Position numbers and translations under genes: made by a program. Under the pieces are notes generated by a model. That model was not told where the DNA came from. It did no database searches and saw only the letters and a list, made by a program, of their open reading frames with translations. Below, piece by piece: positions 10,579-21,859 of a stretch of 64,000 nucleotides of DNA (positions within the stretch are counted from its first letter, which is position 1; every line of letters starts with the position of its first letter). Origin of the DNA: Phanerochaete sordida (lineage: Eukaryota > Basidiomycota > Agaricomycetes > Polyporales > Phanerochaetaceae). The stretch lies in assembly GCA_019973155.2 (NCBI GenBank), contig BPQB01000009.1:372001-436000 (forward strand), written 5' to 3'.

Positions 10579-11785
10579 ATGTCCTCCGAGACCTTGGACA
10601 ACTTGGTTGGCCTTCGTGCGGGGCCGGGCAGAGCGCATCTAACCCGCAAGAGTCTCCAGGCGGTACGTCTTGACTCCTCCGTCATGAGCTGCATCTCAGT
10701 CCAGAGCGTAGATCATGACCTACGGTCTTCCCGGGGGACTGGCCCACGAATGGTATCCCAACGGCCGCATCGACAACGGTGACTGGGCCATCTTGTCGAA
10801 GCACCGGCAGTTCGTCGAGGAAGGCGCCGTGCATCTCCTCTTCCAGCGCCTCGCGCAGGAGCCCAGAGTTCCTGAGACAGAGCGCCGCAGGATCGACGGA
10901 TACAAGGCAGGGCTCTTCTTCCCTGCCTGCGCGCAGCGCGAGCCGCCCCCGACCTCGGAGAAGGACCCCGTCGTCGAGTACGGCTGGGACCGCGCGCGCG
11001 ACAAGGATACCATCAAGAACATGCAGGACCAGTGCGCCATGGTCTTCCTCGAGTGTGATCGCGTCGCGTTCATTGCTGCAACGCCAGCGTTCACGCCTTA
11101 CAGTAAGAACGACCCCGCGAAGTGGTACACGGACCTCGCGGAATACCTCGTGTCGCCCCTGGCGAAGCGCAACTTGCAGACCGAGATGAAGGTAGGGATC
11201 CAGCCGCTGCGGGACTTCCTCTCAGGGCTTTTTACAAAGCTCCACATCCTGTACGAGGCGGCCGGGAGTTTGGGATCGGCTGCCAAGCCGCATGAGGTCA
11301 TCACAGACCTCTGCGTCAAGGTCGGATTGCCTGCGCTCGAGGAGCTGGATCTGGACTCCCACGCTGCAGACGAGATACGCAATGTGAGTCCTTGCGTTGA
11401 TTTTCTATCTAAGGAAATAAGAACTGACCCTTTATCTCATAGCTTTTTTCGTATATCCAGGAAGTAGCAAGCCAGGGTGACCGCATCGACTTTCAAATCA
11501 CTTTGTATAACATGACACTTCCGTTATCCCGGGCGAATATCCTCGAAGGTTACTCCGGAACACTCGCCGATGTCGATATCGGAGACCTTTTATTGAGAGC
11601 AGCTATTTATATCATCCCAGAGATTCAGGTGAGTACAACATAGATTGAATGCTGGTACAACGTACTGAGCGACAATTGTCCAGTACATTCCTGGCGTACG
11701 CGAGAAATTGATCGCAGACGCAATCGCGCAGAGGGTGAGGAGGGACGGAGAGGCCTTTGGACGACAATATGGGCTGTGGGAGTAG
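10579..11785 (+). CDS. 347-residue homologue of the middle part of the 913-residue protein
   Basis: Exons 10579-10662, 10712-11383, 11443-11628 and 11684-11785, with introns of 49, 59 and 55 nt. The reading starts MSSETLDNLVGLRAG and ends RQYGLWE. Landmarks shared with the neighbour on the other strand are RRIDGYKAG, DPVVEYGWDR followed by DKDTIKN, KWYTDLAEYLVSP and KLHILYEAAG. The domain is helical and about 200 residues long. It has neither the N-terminal beta-rich part nor the hydrophobic C-terminus. No signal peptide. The first exon is supported by a TATA box 39 bp upstream and by an in-frame 49-nt intron; without it, an ATG at 10715 would be the start. Family unknown. Confidence 0.7.
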
Positions 11786-12033
11786 TTGCTCTTAGGGCGC
11801 GTGCTTGAAGGGCTTGAAAGAAGTGCTGAGGATGCCATCTATGTCTTGTTTCAGGCAGCTAACCTATGCGACTCTCGAGCAGCTCGTTGTTGTATGATCA
11901 TCCAAGCTTATTGAATATGTCGATAATAGTGAGCAGAGTGTACGCACCAGAGAAGCACATTGAGAGGCGTGACTGTTTCGCCCAAGTGTCGCCGCCAGGT
12001 AAATTGCCAAAAGCGGACGTGCGGTCCTCGGAA

Positions 12034-13303
12034 CTATTGCCGTTTTCATTTGGGAAGGCCCTCGCGCCTTTTTTGTGATTTCGCGTTTAACGAAACCCTA
12101 GGGTTGGGGTACGTGCACCTCAACCCTCGAACGTCGATATCTCGAGAACGACGCATCCCCCTCACGAAATTCTTGTTGTCTGCTATGGAGGAAGTGTGCG
12201 CGCAGGGCCCCAGAGCGAAAAATCCGCAGTTGGCGGTGTTGTCGTCGGACAGCGTGAAAGCGCCCGTTTTGGAGGTTGCGGACGAGGAGAACAGCAACGG
12301 CGCAACGCTATGCGCCTGGAATACATTCTCCGTAACTCCAGAGTACTTTATTGACGTGTTGGAATGGCTCGGACCATCCCTGACGCAGACCTGATCTGCG
12401 CAGGTGTGAAGTACAAGCTTGCTCGAGCTGTGAGATTGGCGCAAGCGTCAGGACAGCGTGCAGCCATATGTACCCTTCTGACTTGGCCAAAAGCTAACCT
12501 TTGATATGCTAATCGGTATCTGGTATGATGAGAATAGCATTGGAGGGCTTCTTGTGGCATGTCAAGAGAGACTCAGCTGCGGCAATCCAGCGGCCTTCCT
12601 CGACTTTTCTAGCTAAGTTCTCGACGACGCCGGTCGCTTTCAGCCTTCTTAACACTACAAAGAGTAGAATTACCCTGAATGTCAGTTGCAAAGCTGTTCT
12701 ATCTCGGATTATGGCTACATAGGAATTAATTTTGGTCAGAATCGCTCAAAACTGGCCTTGTGACAGGTATTGTACGCTGATTACGGACAGCACCATGTCG
12801 GAATTGCCTCAGAAAAATCTCTATCATGCTCTGAGACCTCACCATACTTCAGCACTTCGTTCATTTCGACGGCGTCGCAGTAGGTTGTGCATGTAGTCTC
12901 CTTTCGGCCCTCCAGACATCTCGGTCGTGCGTAAATACGCCTCAGATAAGTTCCAGAGGCTGCTACAGCCCTACACAGTCGTCAATAGAGTACTCCGGAA
13001 CTGCGAGGATTGTATTCCAGGCGTATACCGTTGCGCCGTTGCTGTTCTCCTCGTCCGCAACCTCCAAAACGGGCGCTTTCACGCTGTCCGACGACAACAC
13101 CGCCAACTGCGGATTTTTCGCTCTGGGGCCCTGCGCGCACACTTCCTCCATAGCAGACAACAAGAATTTCGTGAGGGGGATGCGTCGTTCTCGAGATATC
13201 GACGTTCGAGGGTTGAGGTGCACGTACCCCAACCCTTGGGTTTCGTTAAACGCGAAATCACAAAAAAGGCGCGAGAGCCTTTCCAAATGAAAACGGCAAT
13301 AGC
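12034..13303. repeat. long inverted repeat, arms about 320 bp, spacer about 620 bp
   Basis: The left arm (about 12034-12356) reads as the reverse complement of the right arm (about 12980-13303). From ctcgcgcc (12061) to gcaacg (about 12307) I find a single mismatch in roughly 245 bp (ccctagg against cccaagg). Further inward the match drops to about three in four, and outside 12034/13303 it ends abruptly. Both arms hold the same open frame, including the peptide MEEVCAQGPRAKNPQLAVLS. The spacer has no gene I recognise. A transcript through the locus would fold into a long hairpin. Confidence 0.85.
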
Positions 13304-13354
13304 GCGCAAGTTGCTTCCTCAACCACAGCCAGAATCCAGCAAATTACATGTCTA

Positions 13355-14115
13355 CTAATTAAACTTATAAATCTGCATCCTCCACGAACCTCCACAGTCT
13401 TCATACATCCCACCCGCGCAGAGCATGCTGCAGTCCGACAGGTTCGCCGCCGGGGGCATCGTCCCGCCGACGTAGCCCGTGCCGCAATAGCACTCGTCTC
13501 CGTACTCGACGCCCGCGTACGCGTAGTTCATCGAGCTGCAGTACGTCGTGCAGCTGTACGGCGTGTTGCCGGGCGAGTACTGCACGATGGTGTTTGCGAG
13601 GACGCGCGCGGCGTTGTCGACCGCGCACGGCATGTCGACAGACCATCCGGATGCGAGCGGCGGGGGGTAGTAGGGCGTAGGGAGCGGCGTCGGGGGGCCG
13701 TCGCAGTCCTCGTAGACTGCGCACGCTACACAGATGGTGAGACTTGGTAGTTATCCAGTCGTGGCAAAGAGACTAACAAACGGCTTGGATGCAGCAGGCC
13801 AGCCGGTACCCGGCACTTTCATCGCTGAAGGCCCCGCAATCAGATGCGCGGTTCGCCGTGACGAAGGCTCTGAACCCACCATCCGTACTCGGGGTCATAG
13901 AATTCGACGTCGGAGGCCATGAGCGTGCTTGGGCCCCCGGGCGGCACGGGTATTTCGCAGGCGCCGCCCCAGACGTAGGCGTTGTCGGAGTAAGGCCTGA
14001 TCGACGAGGCACAGACACCAACACTACGTGGCGAGCTGCATCCTGAAGCCTGTCCTGCGGCAGCAGGAGCCAGCAAGAGCGCGGCGAGGACGAGAGCTGG
14101 AATGGTGAGCAGCAT
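13355..14115 (-). CDS. secreted protein with N-terminal Cys module and one WSC domain (copy 3)
   Basis: Exons 14115-13880, 13824-13778 and 13725-13355, introns of 55 and 52 nt, 217 residues. Signal peptide MLLTIPALVLAALLLAPAAA, then the Cys module (SGCSSPRSVGVCASS, IRPYSDNAYVWGGAC, ACCIQAV) and a WSC domain ending CGGSWRMQIYKFN. Intron 1 splits a Cys codon (TG/C) and intron 2 is phase 1, exactly as in the tandem pair at 4040 and 5332; the last exon is again 371 nt. The intron 2 donor is GTTAGT. A TATA-like gataaaagg lies near 14181. The stop codon is about 50 bp from the inverted repeat, so the repeat is not inside the gene. Confidence 0.83.
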
Positions 14116-14434
14116 CTGCGAGGGTACGAGGCAAGTCTCGTTTGAGAATGTACGTACTAATATCCTCAAACCCACTGCCTTTTATCTCCAGACTCTCAAT
14201 ATGATTGGCAGATTGCCCAGGAACAGCTCTAGACGCGTTTCGCACGAGCAAGCGGCCCATCGTAACATTATCGGTGCCTTGGCTGGCAGTTCATCATGGT
14301 TGTATGCAGTGTACATGCCCCAGAATAATTCCAAATAACCATCTGACCCGTCGGAGGGCAGTCATTGTCAAAGCTGTACACTGTGCTGCTCGAATGATTC
14401 GTAACTCCTTTTCTCTGGTAAGCTATCAATTCTT

Positions 14435-15196
14435 TCAGGAGTTGCGCTTGTAAATTTGCATCCTCCAGGACCCTCCGCATGCAGCAAACATATTGCCGGA
14501 GCACAACATCCCGCATTCCGACAGGTCCGCCGCCGGAGGCATGACCCCATCCACGTATCCAGTGCCGCAGTAACACTCGTCGCCATATTCGACGCCCGCG
14601 TACTCGTAGTTCTTGGTCCCGCACAGCGTCGTGCAGTTGTATGGGGTGTTGCCGGGTTGGTACGCCACGATAGAGTTCGCGAGGACGCGCGCCGCGTTGT
14701 CGACCGCGCAGAGCATGTCGACCGACCACCCGGTCGCGAGTGCCGGCGAGGTCCCTGGTCCTGGCAACGGCGTCGCAGGTCCGTCGCAGTCCTCGTAGAC
14801 CGCACATCCTGAGTGCACGACGATCAGCCCTAGATGCCTCCTGCGCGCCAGGACATGGCAGGCTCACCGGTAGCCTGGGCGCAGCATACCAGGTTATAAC
14901 CAGCGTTGCTGTCGCTATGCCGAGGTTGGCCTCAGTCTCGATTAGTTCGAACACAGGACATGTACTGACCATCCGTAGTCCCGATCATAGAACTCGACGT
15001 CCGACGCCATGAGCGTACCGGGCCCACCCGCAGGCTCTGGGATCCCGCAGATATCGCCCCAGATGTACGCATTGTCCGAGTACGGTTCGACCCAGAACGC
15101 GCAGATGGGCGTGGGGCGCTCTGCGCTGCACTGCGCGGTGACGCCGGTGGCGAGTGCCACAACGGCAACGGCAAGGGCTACTACGGTGCGGCGCAT
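14435..15196 (-). CDS. secreted protein with N-terminal Cys module and one WSC domain (copy 4)
   Basis: Exons 15196-14970, 14908-14868 and 14808-14435, introns of 61 and 59 nt, 213 residues. It begins MRRTVVALAVAVVALATGVT (signal peptide); the Cys module contains TPICAFWVEPYSDNAYIW and LVCCAQ. The WSC domain ends CGGSWRMQIYKRNS, one residue longer than its paralogs. Intron phases are 2 and 1, at the same places as in the other three short genes; the first donor is GTCAGT. A TATA-like element (taaataaac on the minus strand) lies near 15255. It is adjacent to copy 3 and in the same orientation. Confidence 0.83.
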
Positions 15197-16525
15197 CTAG
15201 AGGCTGATCGGGGTGGTACCGAGTGGGCTCACTAAGGGCTGTCTCGGCCTCCGTTTATTTACAGGCGTCTGCCATCGCTTTCTCGCAGCGATCAGGACGG
15301 ACGGCGAATCGCCGTCGAACGTGCACACCGAGCAGTCCGCCTGAGGATGCTTTGCATGTCTCTCGCTGCCCACCGTAAGTACCGAAGGCCCGTGCATCTC
15401 GGTGCTTCGCTGTGCTGCCTAGACGCGGCCGAACGGTCGTATGTTCGCGCAGACAATGAAGTCGTGCCTGGCCATGCTGCCGATCTGTCTGGGCGGGATC
15501 GTCGCTGGGGGCACATGCCCTCCGGCGATGATACGTATACGCTTTGCGTTTGCCCTTTACGAAAACCTGTCGACAGCTTTATGTATTAGCTGACAGCTCC
15601 GTGCAGGAGAGCGTGCCTGGGCGGACATGGACCTACCGCGGCCGTACACCGGAGGCGGTATGGTAAGGTTTCGTTCCTAATCCCTGACCAGTAGCATTTC
15701 TATCGTCAGGGTTCGCTTGCTGAACTGTTTCGCTGCAGAGCTTTCTTCTTGAGCAACGTGCGAGGACGATTCAGTACACGACGGAGCCGAGGTATCCGCT
15801 GGCCGCGGCGTGAGAAGAATCTGCTGTCTCGGCGGCAGTGAGTATCAAAACAGCGACTGGGACCGTCGCGTCTACTCGTAAGCGTTGCGACAGGCTTCTA
15901 ACCCTCACAATTAGCTCTGTCCACCTCTGGGTGAGTGGATATTTGGAAAAGTCATAGACTAACAGCTTCTTTCTGAGATATCGTCCATACAGGAGATTGG
16001 CCCTCTCGGCTTCAACGGGCACTGTGCGCTCTTAGATAGGGTTATCATGCCCGAGCTGTCAACGAATCCGTTCGCCCCTGCTTCGAGCAACAGGTACAGG
16101 AACAACTTGACGCTGAGGCCCGTTTTCACAGTTATTCTGCTGCGAAGCACCCTCCGCGAGGAGCGCGTTGACATCCGCATGTCGCCGCTCTCGGCCAAAA
16201 GTGCATGTTCGTCGTCGTAAGCCTCCGCCGCCCTTGTGCGCTCCCTCTCACGGCTTGCAGTCAAAGCACTCATTGCGCTAGTTACAGGATGCGCATCTGA
16301 GTCGTTCCGACTGAGCCATGACGACTGGGCACCTCCAACTGATCCTAATTCGTCTGGTAAAAATGATGACTGTGCCTGCCCTTGCCAAGCCTTTCGTACT
16401 CAATCGACGCCCATCTAGGAACAACCGTACTTTGCGTCGACGCCGAATCTGTGCCGTAGCGGCGAGCTATAAATCGATGCTGCGCTTGACTATGGGATTT
16501 TGCACGCTCCGCAGCCTCAGCCACA
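15197..16525. other. spacer between oppositely oriented WSC gene groups
   Basis: No gene seen. This is the divergent boundary between the minus-strand short WSC genes and the plus-strand long ones. Open frames are short and without domains. A TATA box, gctataaatcg, lies at about 16466-16476 for the gene starting at 16526. Confidence 0.5.
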
Positions 16526-17664
16526 ATGACGTTTGCGGCACTCATCGGCATCGTACTTTTACTCCTTGCCCATCTGCAATTATCCTCTGCTGATTGCGGA
16601 GGCAGCAGGCCTATCGCATTGTGCTGCATGGGCCTCGGTCCTTATTACAGCAACGAGAACGTCTGGGGATCCGTGTGCGGATACTATCCTTCAGATGATA
16701 ACATCCTCATAGGCGGACGTTGTATCCCTATGCCTTCTACTGGTTGGTGAGTCAATAGTATACTCATCCAAATACATATAATCTGACATGTCTGCCAGCC
16801 CTACCGGTTCTATTGGAACCTGCTGCGCCGGCACTTGGCCTGGTTGTACGTATGGTGGTCTCCTGATGTGTGCATGTTCTGACAGAGATCTCCGTAGATT
16901 GCGCCCTTGGAACAGACTGCGGCGGAAACCCCAGCTCTACACCTACATCCGGCACTCCGAGCTCGTCCACCTCTCCATCACCACCTACTTCACCGACGAC
17001 GACTACGACTCCCACTTCTCCCGCGACACCATCGCCTTTGCCAAGCGGTTGGATCCTAGCAAGCGCGTGTGCACAGGACAGCTCCTCGCGCGTCCTGGTC
17101 AACGACGTCACCACGATCCTCAGCGACAACACGCCCAGTGCCTGTGCAGCCCACTGCTCCGCCACGAACTACTACTATGCGGGCATCGAGTATGGCGACG
17201 AGTGTCACTGTGGCACGGGCATCGTCAGCGGCGCGGACACCCCGCTCGACCCTTCGCAGTGCTCCATGGCCTGCGCAGGCGACGCCCTCGAGACGTGCGG
17301 CGGCTCGTGGGCAATCCAGCTATATCAGTACCAAGGCCAGGCCCCCACGGAGACGCTGCCGAAGGGCTGGGTGCCCGTCACTCCTTGTGCCGTCGATACC
17401 GCGGAGCGCGACATCAACGGCGACCTGGTCACCACGCTCTCAAATAACACGCCTGTGACCTGCATCGAGTACTGCGCTGCGGCGGGCTTCGACTATGCCG
17501 GCGTAGAATACGGCGATGAGTGTCATTGCGGGACGGGAACCACTATCCGCCAAATTGCGCCTGCCTCGGACTGCAGTATGCCGTGCGCTGGTGACGCTGC
17601 GTTGACGTGCGGAGGGCCGTGGAGGATACAGATCTATTCTTCTGAGCCTCAGGATACCGTGTAG
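16526..17664 (+). CDS. secreted protein: ten-Cys N-terminal module, Thr/Pro linker, two WSC domains (copy A)
   Basis: Exons 16526-16746, 16799-16845 and 16898-17664, two introns of 52 nt, 344 residues. Signal peptide of about 22 residues. The module at 24-100 has cysteines in the order C-CC-C-C-C-CC-C-C, which recalls a hydrophobin but has two extra cysteines and no other likeness. A Thr/Ser/Pro-rich linker (about 100-138) is followed by WSC domains at about 141-237 and 247-338 (YAGIEYGDECHCG and YAGVEYGDECHCG). Intron 1 again splits the Cys codon TG/C. For intron 2 I chose the acceptor at 16897; the earlier one at 16885 would create a stop. Expected at the cell wall or extracellular. Confidence 0.82.
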
Positions 17665-18473
17665 AGACGAGTGGTGGCAAGATAATGTAGTCGTGCTTGT
17701 TCTTTGCCTCTTCGCTAGAGAATGAATCATGTTGGCCCTGCGCACGTCCAGCTTGTCAAGTGAACCGAACCTTGGCGGGCCAAACCCGGACGGCGCCAAT
17801 TAGCGCCCAAGGATGACTGGGACCGTCGAGTCTGTTGGGACAGCCACTTTGCGCTTCCAGTCAACGACGTGGTTCCACTTGGTCACGACATTCAACCCTC
17901 ATCAATAGAACAGCAGCGTCGTTTTGTGACTACGACCTGGGTAGGATGTTCTGAAGAAGGCGTTGTCGAAAGGACCGCCATATTTTGGAGAGTTCAGGGC
18001 TGTAGCGACCGATGCCGTGATGCTGCTGTCAATGGGTATGCTCTGTGTTGCATGATACCTGCTTGAGCTGAACTAGACTAGGGACGGGCCAGGCACAATG
18101 AATGATTTGCGCTCATGAGGCTGAAGTCTGGCATGAACCGCGTTCGGCGCGTTCATGTCCGCTCCCGCCCCTGGTCGCGGTCATTCTGGGGAGGGTTAGG
18201 CAGTGAAGGTGCGTCTCTTCACGCTTCAAGCGTCGGACTAATCTGACGTCCAGCTAAGGCAAACACTACGATTGCTCTGTTGTAACGCTCACTTGTGCAG
18301 CGGGACCTCAGCCCGCAATCGTGCCAAGGGCACGGCCCTTGCTATCTATCATCCTGTAACTTCGCTAAGCCTCGAGCTTGCCAAGCTTTTCAGAGCCCCT
18401 GCACGACATATATAGTGGGGCAAGGACGGAGGATGCACTCCGACACTATCCCCAAGTCAACAGCGCGACAAAC

Positions 18474-19572
18474 ATGCTCACCGTGTCATCCCTCGCTCTG
18501 ACATGCGTGCTACTCCTATACACTCAACCGGCCGCGGCTATCTGCGGGGGTAGTATGCCTATTGCGTTATGTTGCATGGGCGTTGCCCCCTGGTCGACCA
18601 ACTCTTACGTCTGGGGAGGTATCTGCGGATACACTCCTTCCACCCCGAGCGAAATCATCGGTGGACGTTGCATTGTCGAGTCCTCCGGCAGCTGGTGAGC
18701 CATCCCAGCATTTCTCTCTTAAGAGCGCGAGCTGAGACATCCCAGCCCGAGCGGTTCTATAGGGACCTGCTGCGCCGGAACATGGCCTGGACCAAGCGGT
18801 AAGTTCTTATTCATACCAAGAATACACCTTGTTGACGCGATTTTCAGGCGAATGTGCCCTTGGTACCAACTGTGGTGGTAGCCCGAGCGCTTCTCCGTCT
18901 ACCGTGATGAGCACAACGACGAGCACCTCTCCCACCCCCACTCCTCCGCCGCCCCTGCCGAGCGGGTGGACCGTCAAGAGCGCGTGTGCGCAGGACGGCG
19001 CCTCGCGCATTCTGTCCAACGACGTGGGCACGACCCTCTCGAATAACACGCCCAATAACTGCATCGCGTACTGCACTGCGAAGGGCTACGATTTCGCCGG
19101 TGTCGAGTACGGCAGCGAGTGCCACTGCGGCACCGGCACCGCGAACGATCCCTCCCCGCTCGACCCCTCGAGCTGCGGGAATCCCTGCGCAGGGGACGCC
19201 GGCCAGACCTGCGGCGGCTCGTGGGCGATTCAGATCTACCAGAACCCCGCTGTCCCCGAGACCCTACCCGACGGCTGGGCCCTCGTGCGCTACTGCGCTG
19301 TCGACGAAGCGAACCGCGTCATCATCGACGACCAGGTCACCATCCTCCCAAACAACACGCCCGCGACATGCGTCGAGTACTGCGACGCTGCGGAATTCGA
19401 CTATGCAGGCGTCGAGTACGGAGATGAGTGTCACTGCGGAACGGGATACACTGGTGGTGCGCGGGCACCCACGACGGACTGTAACATGCCATGCTCCGGT
19501 AATCCTTCATTGACCTGCGGCGCCGGATGGAGGATCCAGATTTATTCTTCCGAACCCCAGACCTCTTCTTGA
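18474..19572 (+). CDS. secreted protein: ten-Cys module, linker, two WSC domains (copy B)
   Basis: Exons 18474-18694, 18746-18798 and 18848-19572, introns of 51 and 49 nt, 332 residues. The first exon has the same length (221 nt) as in the gene at 16526. Signal peptide MLTVSSLALTCVLLLYTQPA; the Cys module contains MPIALCCMG and IGTCCAGTWPG. A shorter Ser/Thr/Pro linker precedes two WSC domains, the last ending WRIQIYSSEPQ, nearly the same end as copy A and as the gene at 61096. A TATA box, catatatag, lies at about 18407. Same strand and spacing as its two neighbours. Confidence 0.83.
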
Positions 19573-20355
19573 CCTTCATGACCATCGCTTCGCTTTTTTT
19601 TGTTCCGCCCCCCAGGGTTTCGTGTGGACATCCAGTCGGACTGGTGTGTCGTTCGCAGACAGACGTCTGTAAGGACCGGCGCACGCGCGCGCGAACACTT
19701 CCAACTGATGTTGACGTCTACGTCGCTCATCGCAGACGCTTTCGTCGCCGCCCTGGGCGTCAGACATACATATACTGCAAGCTGCCTGCCGCGATCTCGC
19801 TCAGTGAGTCCAATTTGTCAAAGTTTTGGCATCTTAAGGCACACCTCAGTGCACATCCGTCTGACCAGGAACGTTGCAGCATTGCGCGGGATGGAGTGTT
19901 CGTGGCACTGCCACTAGCATGTCAGGACGTCTCGACTCGCGCTTGGCAGCCGAGCGAGATGCCAGTGCCTGCCCTCAGCTTTCCCCAGCGCGCTCTCACG
20001 AACTCTCGAGACTGAAATACGTTCCGAGCCGCGGCTATAACATAACATTGGGCTTACCGATATTGTTCAACTCAGTTTACATCCGTTGCAGCCCTCATCC
20101 AGCTTCCATTCATGTAGGTCATACGGGACCTTTACCTTGACATTTGTACAATACGATGAACAGGCACCCGTCGGTGGCAGGTGGCGCGGTAGGCATGACT
20201 CTAACCTAGATGTGCGCTCCGCCACTGTACGTGCCCCGTGCGTGTTCCCACCGCCTTGGTCACGTCTTCGCTGAATTTGACGTATATAAGACCCAGAGAG
20301 CGAGCATAGACGAACAAGGCTCGCATCCGACGCTTCTCCACAGTCCACTTGCAGA

Positions 20356-21453
20356 ATGGCTCGGGCGAAGATGCTCCGCCAGCCTGTTCTGACACTGCCG
20401 AGCTGGGCTATCCTCATTTACACGACACTCGTAGCTGCCACCTGCGACGTCAGCAGGCCCATCGCTCTGTGCTGTATGGGCGTCGCACCCTGGGATAGCA
20501 ACGAAGGCGTTTGGGGCGGCATATGCGGGTATTATCCTTCCAATCCGAGCACCATCGTTGGTGCTCGCTGCATCCCTTTCCAAGCAGCTGGATGGTGAGT
20601 CTGATCGGCCGCGCAAACGTCCACCATTACTCACAAACGGTCCAGTCCCGTTGGAAATATCGGTACCTGCTGTGCCGGACAATGGTCCAGTGGTCGTGAG
20701 TGATCACATGTTCTTTTGCCAACTTGCTCTTCATTCGCCTCAATTCTGCCAGAATGCGGTCTTGGAACAGACTGCAGTGGAAGCCCTAGCGCTCCATCCT
20801 CCACCACCACATCCTCGTCTACTCCCACCCCTACGCCGCCTCCACCTCTGCCGGACGGATGGACGCTTGCAAGCGCTTGCGCGCAGGACAGCTCGTCTCG
20901 AATTCTGTCCAGCGACGTCAGCGCGAATCTCCCCAACAACACGCCCAACAACTGCATCGCCCACTGCCAAGCACTGGGATACGTCTACGCGGGTGTCGAG
21001 TACGGCAACCAGTGCCGCTGCGGCACGGGCTTCTCCGCCGCACCGTCCCCCATCGACCCCTCGAACTGTCACAAGGCCTGCTCCGGCGACGCCCAACAGA
21101 CGTGCGGTGGGTCGTATGCGATCCAGCTGTACCAGGGCCCCGCTGTGACGGAGCCGCTTCCGGCGGGCTGGACCGTCGCCGCCGCATGCGCCGTCGACAA
21201 TGCGAGCCGCGTCATCGTAAAGGACAAGGTGACGATCCTACCAAATAATACGCCCGCGACGTGCATCCAACATTGCATCTCGGCCGGCTCCACCTACGCG
21301 GGAGTGGAGTATGGGGATGAGTGTCACTGCGGTACGGGATATGCTGAAGATGCTGGTGCCCCCACTACAGATTGTAGCAAGTCGTGCCCTGGGAATCCTG
21401 CGTTGACGTGTGGAGGGTCTTGGAGGATTCAAATATACTTGACCAACACTTAG
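20356..21453 (+). CDS. secreted protein: ten-Cys module, linker, two WSC domains (copy C)
   Basis: Exons 20356-20594, 20646-20695 and 20753-21453, introns of 51 and 57 nt, 329 residues. The start gives MARAKMLRQPVLTLPSWAIL; a second ATG at 20371 would give a shorter signal peptide and cannot be excluded. Cys module with RPIALCCMG and IGTCCAG, linker of Ser/Thr/Pro, and two WSC domains ending CGGSWRIQIYLTNT. A TATA box, gtatataag, lies near 20282. The pseudogene at 62818-63285 is most like this copy (both have the rare CRCG in place of CHCG). Confidence 0.82.
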
Positions 21454-21859
21454 CACTCGCTTTCTCTACCCGAGGCGCTTTATGAGAAGTACGAAACGAA
21501 TGATACACGCTTGCTAGTTTTGTATCAAAGCTTGTTTCTCCGGGGTGCACCAGGCAAGATCATGACAGAATTTCGTCTTCGACACAGGTAAGGGCTGTCG
21601 ACGCATGGCGCCACACGTCAACACGCGTAGCGCACCGATGTTGCTACAAAGATTATTATTGATAGACTAGCTTGGGCGTCGGCGAGGAAAAGACTCCGTG
21701 GCAAGTGGCGAGCGAGTAGAAGGTCAGATAGATTCATAGCACGATGGTGTCTATGGCGGAGTTGCATACTGAGTGCTTGGAGTTTCTGCGGCAATGTAAG
21801 GGGACGCGCAAGACGTCATGAGGAAATGAGGACAGTGTACCGGAGGAATGGCCGGCACG

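Noticed and set aside
16526..16897. Calling the N-terminal Cys module a hydrophobin
   Set aside because: Hydrophobins have C-CC-C-C-CC-C. The module has ten cysteines in a different order and is always followed by WSC domains.
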